From positions 1 through 64,000 of the forward strand of contig QANY01008011.1 in NCBI GenBank assembly GCA_003255025.1: a DNA stretch of 64,000 nt. The letters are read 5' to 3'. This document shows positions 43,609 through 57,658 of this stretch, piece by piece. The stretch is from Datisca glomerata. Taxonomy: Eukaryota; Streptophyta; Magnoliopsida; Cucurbitales; Datiscaceae. The stretch's first letter is position 1, and the number at the start of each line of letters is the position of its first letter. Under the pieces are notes generated by a model. It searched no databases. It worked only from the letters and a program-made list of their open reading frames with translations, and was not told where the DNA came from. The translations under genes and the position numbers were made by a program.

Positions 43609-46600
43609 GCTTCATGTATGTTATATGATAACCATAATGCCATTTACTTAGCTTCTTTTGCAACAAATAGTAACTTATATATGTTGAATTGAGCTGTTTA
43701 TATTTGTGGTTGTGCATAGCAGTAATTTATTATATATTTCCCATCAAGTTTTCTAGATTTCTAGTGTTTTATGGGAGTCTAGATTCTAGCTATGACAATT
43801 AGTCGTTGAAGGTAAAGTTGTAGGGCTAATGATATTAAATCCGTCGTAGAAATAAGCTGTTTGGTTATGGAATGAAGTACTTCTCTAGAATGCTTGGGAC
43901 TGCCGTTGGGTTTGTTCTTATTAGCACCTCAGGACCTCTGTGAGAGAGGACATAATATTGCAGTTTACAAAAATGTTGCATATCCCTCATTTTCAGAGGG
44001 CAAGTAAACTCTGCAACCACGGAGTATGTCAATGGATTATAAAGAGATAGGAGATGTGGGAGTAAGTGAACTTAAAGCCATTGGAAGTTTTTTATCTTTT
44101 ATACCATAGAATAATTGAAGCTTTAGTTATTTAACAGGAAGTACATTGATTAAGATATGCGAGGAGGGAGCTGTATGGACTCTATGGTTTGTTTATCCCT
44201 TATCCAAAACACCCTATTAGAGTCCTACTAAATGACATTTGACATCTTCCTGGGAAGGGTGATACAAGATGATCAGTTCTTTCTTTTCTGTTTTCTTTTC
44301 TTCTCTGCATGAATTGAATTATATGTTAGTAACAACGAACTGAAGCTCTACATCTTGCTTTGGTCAAATCATCTTGTCAACGTGTTGTCGATCTTTTCAA
44401 AATCACATTAGACTGAAATCATAGTTTCAAACGATTATTTTAACGTGTCATATACTTTTGCCATGTCACGAGTAATCATCAACGTGGCCAAAACTAACTT
44501 AGTATACCAGATCGATCATATGTTTTTTTTTGTTTTAGGTCCCATGATTCTTCCTCAAATTCACACACGAGCAAAGCTAATTGGCATTAGGTATTTTCAT
44601 GTTGCTTCTTGTAATGCATATTTTATTCATAAATGTTTTTGCAATATGTGCAATCAAAAGCTTTTGACTTCAATCTTATCTGCTTGAGTGTAGATGTGCT
44701 AATGTTCTTTTTCTGTTTTCTTATGACTCTGGAGTTATTTGTACTAAAACACATTCTTAGAATAATGCGTATATATTAATGACAGTAGCTTTTACGAAAG
44801 ATATGTGTCCCTTTGGTCCTTTTTAGTCCTATTCCACATTTAATATCTAGCTAATTGTAATTTATCCCCCTCTAAAAATCCTTCCTTATTTCATTTCCTT
44901 GGGTCTTCTTCATTTCATTTTTTTTTTCAGATTTTCATGTCTAGCCCTGTAACTATTGAGCTCTATGATTGACTGAAAGTAAACGAAATTAACTGGAGTA
45001 TTTATATATTACCTACTCCACTTATACATTTGAGTGTCAGGTGTACACCTTTTTTTTAAGCGAACAATTATAATTCTCTCTTTCAAATAAAGATATAATA
45101 TTGTTTTTCACAAGCGCTAACAATAAATATGATAATAGATCAGACAACATGTTGATTGTCATGAATTTAACAACACTTTGATGATGAGTATTTATCATGA
45201 AAAGTTGGTTTGCTCAAACTTAAATTCCACATGACATTTTGAGACACTATATATATATGAGAGGAGAGCATGCTTGTGGGTCTACTTTAATCCTTACATG
45301 ATTTAGAGCTATCAGCAAAAATGGAAGGATATCAAGCTAGTAAAAAAGTGAAGTTGGGTATAGAAATTGTAGGCTGGCGTTTTCCTACGGTTCACCAACA
45401 AATTTGGTAAGATAATTTAGATTGGTAAAACATCATTACTCATTAATCATTAGTGGAGGGCAAGCCAACGGCACAAAGAGGGTTAGTTTCAACTATTTTT
45501 CGATCTGTGAAATAAGAATGGCTAAAACCAAATGCATCTTCATTAGCAAACAGCATCCACCTTAGGTCAAAGCACGCCTAAATCAGTTAGCATATTAGCT
45601 CAGAAGGAAAGAAAAATAAGACGAAACTTTTTTTAAGGTAATAATGAGAAGAAAAGTGAACGAAAATGATGAATTAGTAACAAACATTCATCTTATCTTG
45701 TCATTTACCAACGCCACCAAGTAATGGAAATACAAAAATATATTCATTTTTCTCATTATTTTTTAGATCCAAACATAACCTGAATTCATCTTCTTTAAAA
45801 AATGTGTATATTAATGTAATTTAGTTTCTTGTTATAAGTTATGTTTGGAGGTAGGAAATTATATGAGAAAGAGAAATCAGAAGAAAACATGTAATATTGA
45901 TATTATAAAAATTATTCTTATCACTATTTTTGTCTTAATACTTGAATAATTCAAAAATCACTCTTTCTATTTTAATTTATGAGGATCTGGTTCAACAAGC
46001 TCAAAAAATGGATCCACTTTAAGTACCAAGAGGTCAAATCATAACGAAGGGCGAAAATGAAGTAGAAATCGAATACCTCAAGTTGATGACTTAAAAGATG
46101 AAGATTTTGATTATAATGAGGAGGGTGATGATATACTTGTTGAAAGGGTCGTGCCTAGAGGATGAGGAAGAGAAGGTCACGGTTTTGGTAAAGGTAGAGG
46201 GAGAATGCGAGAAAATCAATTTCATGGTAGAAATCGAACCAATGACGATTTTGTAGATAGCAACTTGAGATGTATATAATTTCTTTGTGAGAGTTTTCTC
46301 TTTGGTTCTTCTTAAAAAATTTCAGACTTATCAAAAATATTCTTGTGACGTCTAAAACCTAAACTTATCACTCACTTTTCCTTCTTGTTCTTGAGTGTGG
46401 CGTCTAAACCATACCTTTGATTCTTTTCAAAGTATCAAAAATCTTATACCTAAAGTTCTCTATGTGTCAGAAAGTGGGTCGAGGTTTCTTCTTGAATCAT
46501 CATTGTTATTGGGTTTCTAGGGCAGATCGTCTGATGAGTTCATATCAGAGTGGGTTTTGCTGAACTACTTACAGTAATTACATAAAATAGCTTATTTTTG

Positions 46601-48330
46601 TTTTAAAACAAATTATATTGCTCTGTGAATAGTAGAAAAGAATATGTAAGATATCAAGTACAATCTTTTTGATGAAGGATTGGCGAAGACGAAAAATGCA
46701 ATCTAGCGAGTATAACTCTCTTCTGGCCAACAACTTGGAGGATTTAATTCTGTCTCGAAATTTCTTGAGGTGCACTTGCTGTTTAAAGACTTTAGATACA
46801 AACACACTAGATGGTGGTTGATTCAGATAAATGCAATATAATAATTATATTATGAAATGCTAATAAAAATCTGATGCAAGTTGAATTAAATGGGTGGGGC
46901 TAATTTTGTTCTTTTTTTTCTTGATTTTGTCCTTGCTCTCTGAATTAGTAAAAGACTTATTAATTAATGATGATGATAGTTATGTGGGGCTTTTATCTAA
47001 AGCAAAGATATTTATCATTTGTGCTGCAAACTTATATTTTATAGATAGTAAGTTCGAACGATAATTTTTTTAATTTTTTTAAAATTTATTATATAACTTT
47101 AAAAAAAATACTCAATCCTAACACACAAATTTGAAAAAAGATAAAATACTCTTAAAGTCCTTACACTTTCAGTTCAGTTTCAACATCGTTGCTATAATTT
47201 TAATTTTCTTAGTTTTGTCCCTGTTTTACAGCTCCTTAGTTACAACAATGTAGCCTTTTGCACATTTTCAATCAGCTACATTTTTTTTTATTAAGGAGTA
47301 GAGGATTACGCTGATTAGGGATTGAAATCCGGACTTAAAAACAGATATTCTCATCTGATGACTATTAGATTACAAGGTTCTAATATATCGCTTTGCATAA
47401 GTTTAATTTTACTGTACTCATTTGACCTATTCGTAAATTGAATTTGTAATGGATTATAAAAGAAATTGAAACACATAAAAAAATATATTTTTATTATTTA
47501 TTTTCATCATAATATGAAGTAGAAAATAAAGATAACAATGTCTTAATTATCTTATGTATTTTTGCACAATTCTGATTGAAGCTGCTCTTATAAGTTAAAA
47601 TAATTATGTCCCTAAGTTGTATAGAACACTCAATGTTTCGTTACTATGATTGATAGTGTAATCTTAGTTTAACAACAGCTTGAATTAAAAATTATGTCAA
47701 TAATTAAAAAGCTAAAAGAAAGAAAATCATCCCAAAACAACATTTCATTTATTTCTTTGATCTAATTCAAACCCTACATATTAATTATCAGGAATGAGTC
47801 CAACAGCAATACCCATTAATAGATTGAAAGTGGTCAAATATTACTGCCACGTGTAAATGCATCTGATTTTTTTATTTTTTGTGAAACTGGAAATTCATGA
47901 AACTTTTTTTTTCTTTGAAAGTTACCATTTCCCCTCATTTTCTATTTGAAAATTCTACAATGACTAAGTAGTTGATCGAATTTTAAGTGATTGACTAATG
48001 AATCAATTATTTAGAAGTTGATGTTTTTAAACATTTTAATGAGTGTGAAAACATCAACCGATAAATGATTGACACATCACTTAATTACTTAAAACTTAAT
48101 CAATTATCTGGTCGGTGTAAAACTATTTTTTCTATTATAAGTTAATCACAAGCTTAAAAGTCTATGAATATATATAAAAAACCTTAGCTAAAGTAAAATT
48201 TCAGACAAGATCATATATCATTAAAGGTTATGTTTATATTATTTCTTAAAAAACATGTTAACGTAATCATAAATAAAACAATTATAAATGCTGTAGGTAA
48301 ATCTTTCATTTTGTGGGAAGATAAGTTTCA
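43609..48330. other. Intergenic region, no recognisable gene
   Basis: The NKAP 3' end is followed by AT-rich sequence. I find only short, unsupported frames (44445-44687; 46578-46805). Around 46130-46260 there is a Gly/Arg-type stretch (GGTAGAGGGAGAATGCGAG) that may be a fragment of retroelement gag. Poly-T and poly-A tracts occur at 44910, 47080 and 47285. No tRNA or small RNA is evident. The 3' end of copia-3 probably lies near 48330, but its LTR could not be delimited. Confidence 0.5.
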
Positions 48331-48339
48331 TTTAATTAG

Positions 48340-48746
48340 AAATCCACCGCAGAAACAAATCTTGACACTGATTGAGTTTGAGCATCAGTAGAGACATATA
48401 TTGACATTAAGTTGCTTAGCTAGGACCTTTTCTCTTATGAAGTGCACATCAAATTTGATATGCTTGGTGCGGGAGTGAAAAACAGGGTTGGAGGCAAGGA
48501 GCCCAGCACTGATGTTATCATACCAGAGAGTAGGACAAGGATCGAGCTTGAGTTGGAGTTCCTAAAATAGTGATTGTAACCAAGAATTTTGCTACTAGAC
48601 TTTGCTTGAGATAGAGCCCTATATTCAGACTCTGCACTAGATTTTGCTACTACACTTTGCTTTTTAGAGCTCCATACGATGAGATTACCTCTCAAATATA
48701 TACAATAACTTGTAGTTGATTTTCTGCATCCAGACAGCCTCCCCAA
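48340..48746 (-). pseudogene. copia-3 RNase H
   Basis: STTSYCIYLRGNLIVWSSKK, QSVVAKSSAESEYRALSQA and, after a frame change, SRTKHIKFDVHFIREKVLAK are the Glu-bearing middle and His-x-x-x-Asp end of copia RNase H. The first Asp region is upstream in a broken frame (about 48760). Confidence 0.8.
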
Positions 48747-48789
48747 TCAGCATTTGTAAAACCCTCGGAGTTACAGACGGTGCTGGTTG

Positions 48790-49759
48790 AAACTATAGTC
48801 CATAATTAAGAGAACCCTTTAGATATCTCAAAACTCTTTTGCAAGCTACCTAATGATCAGTAGTAGGAGACTGCATATACTGACTTAGTTTGTTGACATA
48901 AAAGCAGATATCAGGTCATGACATGGTAAGGTACTGCAAGGCTTCTATTGTACTCCTATAAAGAGTTGGATCCTCAAAAGATGTACTTGATGTCTTGCTA
49001 TGCTTCACATTAGAGTAACACATGACTTTGAATCTTGCATATTAGTCTTAAGTAACAAATCTGAAGCATACCTAGACCGTGTAAGGTAAATACCAGACTG
49101 ATCTCTAGATACCTCAAAACCTAAGAAATACTGTAAAGAACCTATCACTTTAAGAGGAAATCGATTATTCAAATCGGAGATGACCTATTGGATCAGTGTG
49201 GTATTACTACCAGTAATTAAAATATCATCTACATGCATTAGGAGTAGAATAACCTGCCCTGCTGCCATGTGAAAGAACATAGATGCATCAAACAGAGAGC
49301 TTGTGAACCCCCACTGAATTAGAGCATTTTTCAATTTCTCAAACCATGCCCTTGGGGCCTACTTAAGACTATATAGAACCTTATGCAATTTACACACATA
49401 TGAAAGGTGTTTGCTGTCAAGAAATCTTTTAGGCTGATACATATAGACTTCTTCATGCAAATCTCCATTGCGAAAAGCATTATTAACATGTTGATATCCC
49501 AATTAAAAGTAACAACCAATGTGAGAATAATTTTGATGGTGGATGGTTTAATAACTGGGCTGAAGGTCTAAAAAAAGTTCACTCCTGGTTGTTGCTGAAA
49601 TCCTTTAGCAACCAACCGTGCTTTATATTTGTTTACAGATCCATCAGAATTAAACTTCACTCGAAAAACCCATTTATTATCAACTATATGCATGTTAGGC
49701 TGAGAAGGAACCAAAGTACATGTATGATTCCTCTCAAGAGCATGTAACTCATCTAGCAT
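48790..49759 (-). pseudogene. copia-3 reverse transcriptase
   Basis: The frame 49759-49568 gives HIVDNKWVFRVKFNSDGSVN and KYKARLVAKGFQQQPGVNFF, a clear copia RT start. Further fragments include FRNGDLHEEVYM-type sequence near 49460 and an HVDDILITGS block at about 49230, where Tyr of YVDD is His. Several stops. Confidence 0.8.
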
Positions 49760-49859
49760 GGCAGCTCTTCACTTAGGATTGGCTAAGGCAATCTTAACAG
49801 TCTTTGGTTCTGTATGAATCTCACTTATGTCAGCCAAATAGGCCTTTGGTTTGAAAATT

Positions 49860-50990
49860 CCATTTTTAGATTGTGTTACCATAGAATGGGTAGGAACATG
49901 TGTTATGGGTAGTGAAGGTGTTGGTAACATAAATGTTAAAGGTATACTATTACTTGAGGGTTGGTTTCCACTGTCAGGTAAGGAGATAGATACCAAAGAT
50001 ATATTATTATGCTGAAAACAAGTGGGTGAATTTACATGATGACTTGGTGAGTTTGAATGTGATATTGGAGGAGAAATGGAGTGATCCAAAGGTGATTGTG
50101 GTCAATATCCAACTGCAGATATTATAGATACTGATGGAGATGTACCACTTGACACTACTTGAATAAACAAGACAAGTATCGGAAAAGAAGAACAAGAAGA
50201 GTGAGTGGTGTGTTGGGTGAAATCTTAGAATTAGATGAACATAAAATATGAAAAGGAAATTCATATTCATTGAATGAAACACTCATAGTATGTAAACTCG
50301 ACCAGACACAGGTTCAAGGCACTTGTAGCCTTTATGATGAACATTGTAACCTATAAAAACACATTTAGTTGCGTGAAATTGGAATTTTTGTGATTGATAT
50401 AGGCACAAGTGAGAGAAGCATGAGCAACCAAAGGTTTTGAGCAAAAGGTAATCTGGTTTATGCTTATAGAAGACTTCATATGGTAAGGTGGAGTAAGGGT
50501 GTGGGAAGCCTTTTTATTAGATAAACTGCTGGTGAAAGGACTCCCACCAATATTTGAGAGGTAATTTGGATTGAGATAAAAGAGTGAGCCCCATCTCTAC
50601 TATATGTTTATACTTGCGCTCAATTCTCTCATTTTGTTGGTGTAGGTAATGACATGGATGTCTAAAAAAGATACCCAATTGCTTTAAGATAGGCAGTAAG
50701 CTTCTATATTCCCCTCTTCAGTTAGTTTAGATAGATTTGATCTTAGTATCAAAGAATCTTTCAATAAAAGAAAAGAATTGAACGTATATAGGTTTTAGCT
50801 TCTGGTTTTAGTTTCAAAGGATAAATCCACCAAAACCTAGAGTAATCATGAATAAAAATAATATAGTACTTAAAACCTATGCTAGAGAGTTGAGGTGATG
50901 GACCCTAAATATCAGAGTATATCAGTTCTATGCATGATAAGAAGATGCAGGAAAGCTAGACTGATGAAGTTTTCCATGCTGACATGCATC
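49860..50990 (-). repeat. copia-3 integrase/hinge unit 3
   Basis: Third tandem copy, about 1.1 kb, running from the integrase DACQHGKLHQSSF region through the core, the KPDYLLLKTFGCSC-type tail and the hinge with SISLPDSGNQPSSNSIPL. It then continues uninterrupted into RT. The junction with unit 2 is at 50990-51020. Confidence 0.75.
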
Positions 50991-51009
50991 CTGTAAATGT
51001 AATTGGTTT

Positions 51010-51584
51010 TTCAGGCTATGGGTAGTGAAGGTGTTGTTACTTGAGGGTTGGTTTTCACTATCTGGTAAGGAGATAGATACCAAAGGTACACTGTTATGTT
51101 GAAAATAAGTGGGTGAATTTACAGGATGAGTTGGTGAGTTTAAATATGACATTAGAGGAGAAATATAGTGATCCAAAGGTGACTGTGGTGAATATCCAAC
51201 TGCATGTATTGTAGATATTTGTGGAGATGTGCCACTTAACACTACTTAACTAGACAAGATAGGTATAGGAAAAAAGACCGAGAAGAGTGAGCTAGAGTGG
51301 TGGGTGAAATCCTAGAAAGAGATGAACACAAAATATGAAAGGAAATTCAGATTCATTGAATGAAACACTCTTAGTAATGTGAACTCGTCTAGACACAGGT
51401 TCAAGACACTTGTAGCCTTTATGATGACTGTAACCTATAAGAACACACTTAGCTGTGTGAAATTGGAATTTTTGTGACTGATATGGGCAAAAGTGAGGGA
51501 AGCAGGAGCAACGAAAGGTTTTGAGCAAAATGTAATCTGGTTTATGCTTATATAAGACTTCATATGATGATTTGAGGTGGAGTA
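51010..51584 (-). repeat. copia-3 integrase/hinge unit 2, downstream part
   Basis: From SYEVLYKHKPDYILLKTFRC through EPVSRRVHITKSVSFNESEF and the hinge, then a direct join LKNQLHLQDACQHGKLHQSS back into integrase (unit 3). The upstream part of unit 2 is at 61092-61350, beyond copia-2. Confidence 0.75.
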
Positions 51585-53538
51585 TGTTGGATGGTGGTTT
51601 TAAAATTAAAGAAAAATAAGTTTGAACCACGAACGGTTCGTGGTTGGAATATCAATTTTTTTTCTAAAACTTATTTAATCGAATTGAATAATTAAAAACC
51701 AAAATAATAAACTATCATGCATATCAAATATTGAAACGAATAGAAAAAGGTTGAAACAATTTTCACCTTTGCGATGTATCGGAGATTTTCTGAATTGGTG
51801 GAATTCTTGTATTCGTTCTTCTTGTTCTTCAAAATTCAAGATCCAAATCTTCAAGAACCAAAATCTAAGTATGATCTTCAAGAATCAATTTCCCAAAAAA
51901 AATTCACACCAATAACCACTCGTTAATTTCAGAAATATATCTCGTGAGAATTTATTTAGAAACTGAGTGTGTGCTCTCAAAACGATTGAATAAGAAAAAT
52001 CAAATTTTTCTTCCTTCAATTTGAAATTCGGCGGCAACATGTGAGGGAGGGGGAGAAAACTCTTTTTCTCTCTGTGTGTAATTACACACTATATTGATTT
52101 GTATCAATTACTGTGTTCTAGAGTTGTGTTGTATCTAATATAATTTCATTGTGGCAATCAAATTGTTATCACATATATATAGTTATTAATTTTCAAATTA
52201 ATATACCCCTATATTTCAAATTTTTTAAAATAACCACCATGGCCGAATTTTGTATATGTATCTTAGAATTTGTGTTGTATCGAAATTCATCAATGCAATT
52301 GATAAACCTAATAGATCCCTATCAATTAATTAATTAATTTTTTAATTTACTAATCATCCAATAATTAGAAAATAATAAATCAATTAATTTCAATACAATT
52401 AATCACATTTAACTAATTAAGTGACAATATCCATCATATATGAGTGTAGAAAATACACCTTGGCACCAAAATATATTTTGGTCCAACTGATATCGTTTCT
52501 TCTTTCGTGTTCTCATGAGCTATGTCTGAAATCGAATGGACCCACATGAACAAAGCTATATGATTCAAATACCCGGTGAATTTATCTTTATAAATTCCTC
52601 ACATATGTAATCCAGACATCGTACGACTCAACTATATGTTCGATGCCTAATCAACTCTTGATTCATGCGTGCTATATTTTCTGTTAGTGCAAATAAACTC
52701 TTTTATTTCACGGTTCATAGAATATTTTAACATATTACCCATCGTGAATATCAGTAACAAGAGCGGGGATGTAAAATTACCATTTTACCCCTCTGTTATT
52801 ATTTCCTTAACTCTTTTATTGAATTATCTCGTAAAATTCACAAGTCTTAATCAATGATTCGATTCATTGAATATCAAGCCCGGTTTATTTATTCACACAC
52901 CCATCGATAAAGCATAAGGTGATATTGTTGCTTTCACAATCCAACTACAATTTTTTATATCTGTGAATCACGTAACTCCAACATAGTTGAATTATGATAC
53001 CAACAACCATGATATTGTCCCCCAATTCAAACTCACTCATTTGACATATCAAATATCACAAGCAACTAAGTCAAGCGACGTATTCACCTCAGGAATAAGG
53101 TAATTATGAAAATACACTTAAGGTGTAACAATTAGATTTAGAGCTAGGTAAATAGTTGTTGCTCTAACAAATTTGTTACCGGTCTATTCAACATGTTCCA
53201 TAACACGTTTAGGTTAATCGTTTGAGTCTTCACTCCCACTCCTCAAGACTGACATCCATTGGTTCAACCTATCAGTCGTAATCGGGTTTGATTGTCCAGC
53301 CGACTCTAAGACTGTGAATAACATTCTAAACTATTTCAGAAGACTTTTTCTGGAAGACTCCTCTGTCTTTACTCTTCTTACGTTGATAATGGCTCAGAAC
53401 TTGAGTAAATTATAAACACACTTTAACCAAAGAAATACTTTTATTTATTCATTAAATTCAGTAATACAAAATGTCTGAGAAATAATTAAATACTCATAAA
53501 TAGTTATTACACCCTATTTTATGGATATAATTCTAACA
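51585..53538 (-). repeat. copia-2 3' LTR, complete (1.95 kb)
   Basis: On the plus strand it begins TGTTGGATGGTGG and ends TTCTAACA, so it has TG...CA ends. The high end is bordered by the polypurine tract ATCTCCCACTTAG (complement). Matches 59428-61091 over that copy's whole length. Confidence 0.9.
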
Positions 53539-53551
53539 ATCTCCCACTTAG
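53539..53551 (-). other. copia-2 polypurine tract
   Basis: The minus strand reads TAAGTGGGAGAT directly before TGTTAGAA of the LTR. Confidence 0.75.
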
Positions 53552-53552
53552 A

Positions 53553-54269
53553 CTAAAGTAGACGTGTATAGTCTCGTATTCCCATGCCCTCTAGATGACC
53601 ATAAAAAACTTTACTACTTAAAGCCTTCATGAATAGATGTGCCAGGTTGTTGATTGTCGATATGTGTGTTACAACAAAATCTCCATGCTGAACAATCTCC
53701 CTAATCAGATGATACTTACACTCTATGTGTTTGGATCTTTTGTGGCTCCTTGGTTCCTTCGAGTTTACTACAGCCACACTGTTAACGCAATAAAGTGTCA
53801 TGGGCTTGTCAGCTTCTAGAATAACTTCCAGAGTCTTCGAGCACTTTCTAAGCCACACAGCCTCCTCAGCAGCTTCATAAGTTACCACATATTCAGATTC
53901 CATGGTAGAATCAGTAATGCAACATTGCTTGATACTTCTTCATACAACTGCTCCACTATTCAGGATGAACATCGATCCTGAAGTGGACCTCCTAGAATTC
54001 TTGTCTGCCTGAAAATCAGAATCAGTATACCCCATCATATTCAGGTCAGTACCTGAATATACAATCATGTAGTTCCTTGTTCTCCTTAGATACTTAAGAA
54101 TATGCTTGACGACATTCCAATGCTCGATTTCATGATTAGATTGGAAACGACTCGCCACGCTCACGGTATAGCAAATGTCTAGCCTAGTGCAAAACATCGC
54201 ATACATGAGACTTCCTATGGTTGAGGCATAGGGAATCTTTCTCATATCTTCCTCTTCTTGAGGTGTCAT
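53553..54269 (-). pseudogene. copia-2 RNase H
   Basis: 54269-53940 contains IPYASTIGSLMYAMFCTRLD and MMGYTDSDFQADKNSRRSTS (Asp). A stop after LNSGAVV separates it from 53903-53553 with MESEYVVTYEAAEEAVWLRK (Glu), LYCVNSVAVVNSKEP (the Asp of the usual CDNS is Val) and HKRSKHIECKYHLIREIVQ. The loss of the CDNS Asp suggests inactivity. Confidence 0.8.
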
Positions 54270-54299
54270 GGGAGACTACTCCATGGAGAGGCTGACTGC

Positions 54300-55100
54300 G
54301 TGTCTGAAAGGAAGATATCCCTTCTTGGAGTCTTGTATACTAAAGTGATCCATCACCTTAGCAATATAAGATGCTTGAGACAATGTCAATTGTCTATTCT
54401 TCTTATCTCGAAAGATCTAAATTACTAAGACAAATGCAGCTTCTCCAAGATCCTTCATATCAAATTGCTTTGCAAGCCAAATCTTGACATCAGATAATTT
54501 TTCTACATCATTCCTAATGAGTTGAATATCATCTACATACAAGACTAGAAAAATCATTTTCCGTTCATGGATTAGCTTATACACACAGAGTCCATCCACT
54601 AACTGTTCAAAACCAAAGTTCTTAACAGTTTTGTCGAATCTAAAATTTCACGACCGTGACACTTGTTTAAGTCCATAATTGGACTTAAGTAGTTCGCAAA
54701 CATTGCCCTCTTGGCTTTTTTCCATGAACTCTTTTGGTTGAGCCATATAAATGCGTCTTCCATTCAGAATAGTAGTCTTGACGCCCATCGGCCAGATTTC
54801 ATAATCGAGGGCAGCAATAATGGATAGAAAATTTCGGATAGAGCATGTCTACCGGTGAGAAGGTATCCTCATAGTCTATACCTTCCTTTTGAGTGTAGTC
54901 ATTGGCTACTAGTCTAGCTTTGAATGTCTCCACATTTCCATCCAGACCTCTATTTTTCTTATAGATCCATTAGCACCCTCACAGATTCTACCATTCAGAA
55001 GGATCTACAAGTTTTAATACTTCGTTCGAGTACATCGAATGTATCTCAACGTTTATGACTTCTTGTCATAGGTTTGCTTCAGGACTAGCCATGGCCTGTG
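54300..55100 (-). pseudogene. copia-2 reverse transcriptase
   Basis: 54599-54417 contains LVLYVDDIQLIRNDVEKLSD with the YVDD intact. Upstream, broken frames carry the [24 protein letters not shown] start near 54930-54870. Stops at several places. Confidence 0.75.
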
Positions 55101-55449
55101 AGTAGGAAATAGGTTAATCATGATCCTTATCTAAGACTATTGTTAAGGCATCTCCATAAGTCATGTACTTGTCAGGCTGTCTCACAACCCTTCCACTACG
55201 TCTAGGCTATATAGGCTCTGGCCCATGTTGTTGTTCTTCCATTATTGAATCAGAAACAATTCCTGATTGGGGAGTCGGTATCCTCCCACTCAATAGTTCC
55301 TCTAGCATAAGAGTGCTTCTTTGCTTCACACTTCTTATATAGTCTTCCTCAAGAAAATGTGCATTCATGCTAATGAATGATTTCTTGTCAGTTGGACTAT
55401 AGAAGATGTATCCCTTCGTTCCCTTAGGATTTTTTTACAAACGGGCATA

Positions 55450-56890
55450 ATTATGATCGACTGGCTAACTTGCCTGTCTTCGATTTCAGAATATTTGCTG
55501 GGCACCACCAAATTCTAAGGTGGTTAACCGACGACTTTCATCCATTCCATCTTTCATATAGCGTGCTAGGCACCATCTTTGAAAGAATTTGATTCAGAAT
55601 GTATACTGTTATTTCCAAGGCATATCTCTAGAAAGAATCTGGGAAGGATGAGTAACTCATCATGGATCTAACCATATCCATAAGAGTTCGTTTCCTTCTA
55701 TCTGACACACCATTCTGTTCTAGAATTTTAGGTGCTGTAAGCTGAGAAAGAATACATTATTCCTTAAGAAAGTCTTCGAACTCTCCTAGCAAGTACTCTC
55801 CACCACGATCAGATCGTAGTGTTTTGATTTGTTTCTCTAATTGCTTCTCAACCATAGCCTTATACTATTTGAACTTTTCAAAAGTTTCATACTTTTGGCG
55901 CATTAGATAAACATGAACAAAATGTGAGCAGTTATCAGTAAAGGTTACGAAATATTTTCATAACATCCTATTGCTTGGACATTCAATGGTCCACATACAT
56001 CACTATGTACGAGTTCGAAGTATTGAGTGGCTCTTTCACTTTTCACTTAAAAGGGTCTCTTGATCATTTTACCTTCTATACATGATTCACATGTGGGTAG
56101 TGATCCCACACTTAAAGTTTGTAAAGGTTACGAAATATGTTCATAACATCCTCTTGCTTGGACATTCAATGGTTCACATACATAACTATGTACGAGTTCG
56201 AAGCATTGAGTGACTCTTTCACCTTTCGCTTAAAAGGGTCTCTTGGTCATTTTACCTTCTATACATAATTCACATGTGGGTAGTGATCCCACATTTAAAG
56301 TTTGTAAAGGACCATCCTTAGCAAGTCTTTTAATCATGTCCAGGCTAATATGCCCAAGGCTTAAGTGCCACAAATATGTTAGATTGGTTGAGTCAAACTT
56401 CAACCTTTACCATCTCTTTGTGAATCAACATTCAATTTAGTGTCACATATCAATGGAACTATTGGTTTTACGTAAAACAATTTATTTATCAAACGTGTAG
56501 TATTAGTTAAGCAGTCATTTCTAAAAATACCAATATCTTTATCAATGAAATTCAAATTGAATCCTTGCTTAATTAAACTAGCTATGAAATAAGGTTCTTC
56601 CTAAAAATCGAGATATAATAAACATCACGTAAAACTATAAAATTATTATCAAATGAAAATTTAATAGTTCTCATAGATACAACCGATACTAGTGCTCCAT
56701 TTCTTCAACGGAAGCTAAACTCACCCTCGTCAAGTAATCTGATTTCCCTGAACCTTTACAGGGAACAACAAATATGGTTAGTGGTTGTAGAGTTTAATGA
56801 CTGCAGAGTCTACAATCTAAGAAAAAATAGAGTCATCCACATAACATGTCTTAGTAACAAGTACTATACCTTTAGATCTCAATTCCTTGA
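55450..56890 (-). pseudogene. copia-2 protease and integrase, with internal duplication
   Basis: Minus-strand fragments match copia-1: the LRSDRGGEYLLGEFEDFLKE region (about 55830-55770), ERNELLWIWLDP-like sequence near 55670, and KMEWMKVVG near 55530. A 182-base segment is tandemly duplicated (about 55940-56121 and 56122-56304), which breaks the integrase N-terminal part. Confidence 0.7.
55940..56304. repeat. 182-bp tandem duplication in copia-2 integrase
   Basis: Two copies starting GTAAAGGTTACGAAATAT and ending CACATGTGGGTAGTGATCCC, ACA, AAGTTT. They differ by about ten substitutions, so the duplication is not recent. Confidence 0.85.
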
Positions 56891-57658
56891 GATAGTCTGG
56901 GCAGTTGTGTTTCTAATGACCAGCGGCTCCACAATGATGACACTTGTCTTTCGACTTGTCCACTTTTATAGTGCCCTTGCCTTTTGCAGCTTTTGAGTTT
57001 TTCTTCTTAGCCTTCTTGGGACCTCTCTTGTGTTTCTTTTTTGCGTCAGAGGTGGAAGGCTTGCTTTCAATAAAGTTTGCCTCTTCAGTCTTCCTCTTGC
57101 CCTTCAGAAACAGGATTTCAGCAGCTTGCAGTTCCTTCATCAGCTCAGGAAGTGAGTAGCTCAAATTTTTCATCAAATAATTAAGTTTGAAGTTCTCAAA
57201 AGTGTCAGACAGAGTCTCAAGGATCATATCAACTCGTGTCTCGTCATCTACCTCAGCATCCATGATCTCCATCTTATTTAGATAACTAATGATAGACATC
57301 ATATGTTCTCTGATATGAGTTCTAAGTTTCATCCTATAGTTCATGAAGTTTCGCATATCTACCCGTTTGGCTTGACGACCCTGATCACCGAACATTTTGG
57401 TGATGTTAAACATCACATCAGCGGTACTTTCCATGTTCTGATGTTGTTGTTGTAACACATTGCTAACAGAAGCCAAGATGTAGCACTTGTCGATCTTATT
57501 AGAACGCAACCAAGAAGTATAAGCATTATTTTCCTCTTGAGTCGATTCAGGAATTGGCTCAAGGGACAAGGGGTGGTGAGTAAGATAGTTGAGAGTGGGG
57601 ATATCGACATGATTACGGAAAAGAATAAATAAAGTGGTGCAAATAAATACTCAATCAT
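56890..57658 (-). pseudogene. copia-2 gag
   Basis: 57569-56913 is open for 218 codons: ESTQEENNAYTSWLRSNKID, QQHQNMESTADVMFNITKMF, REHMMSIISYLNKMEIMDAE, FENFKLNYLMKNLSYSLPEL and a basic region before CHHCGAAGH. The stop falls at the Trp after this His, exactly as in copia-1. The N-terminus (57616, MSISPLSTIL) is in another frame and lacks the LNGENYxxW block present in copia-1, so about 90 bases are deleted. Confidence 0.85.

Noticed and set aside
44445..44687. 80-codon frame downstream of NKAP
   Set aside because: No family resemblance, AT-rich, and no nearby exon-like partner; not supported as a gene.
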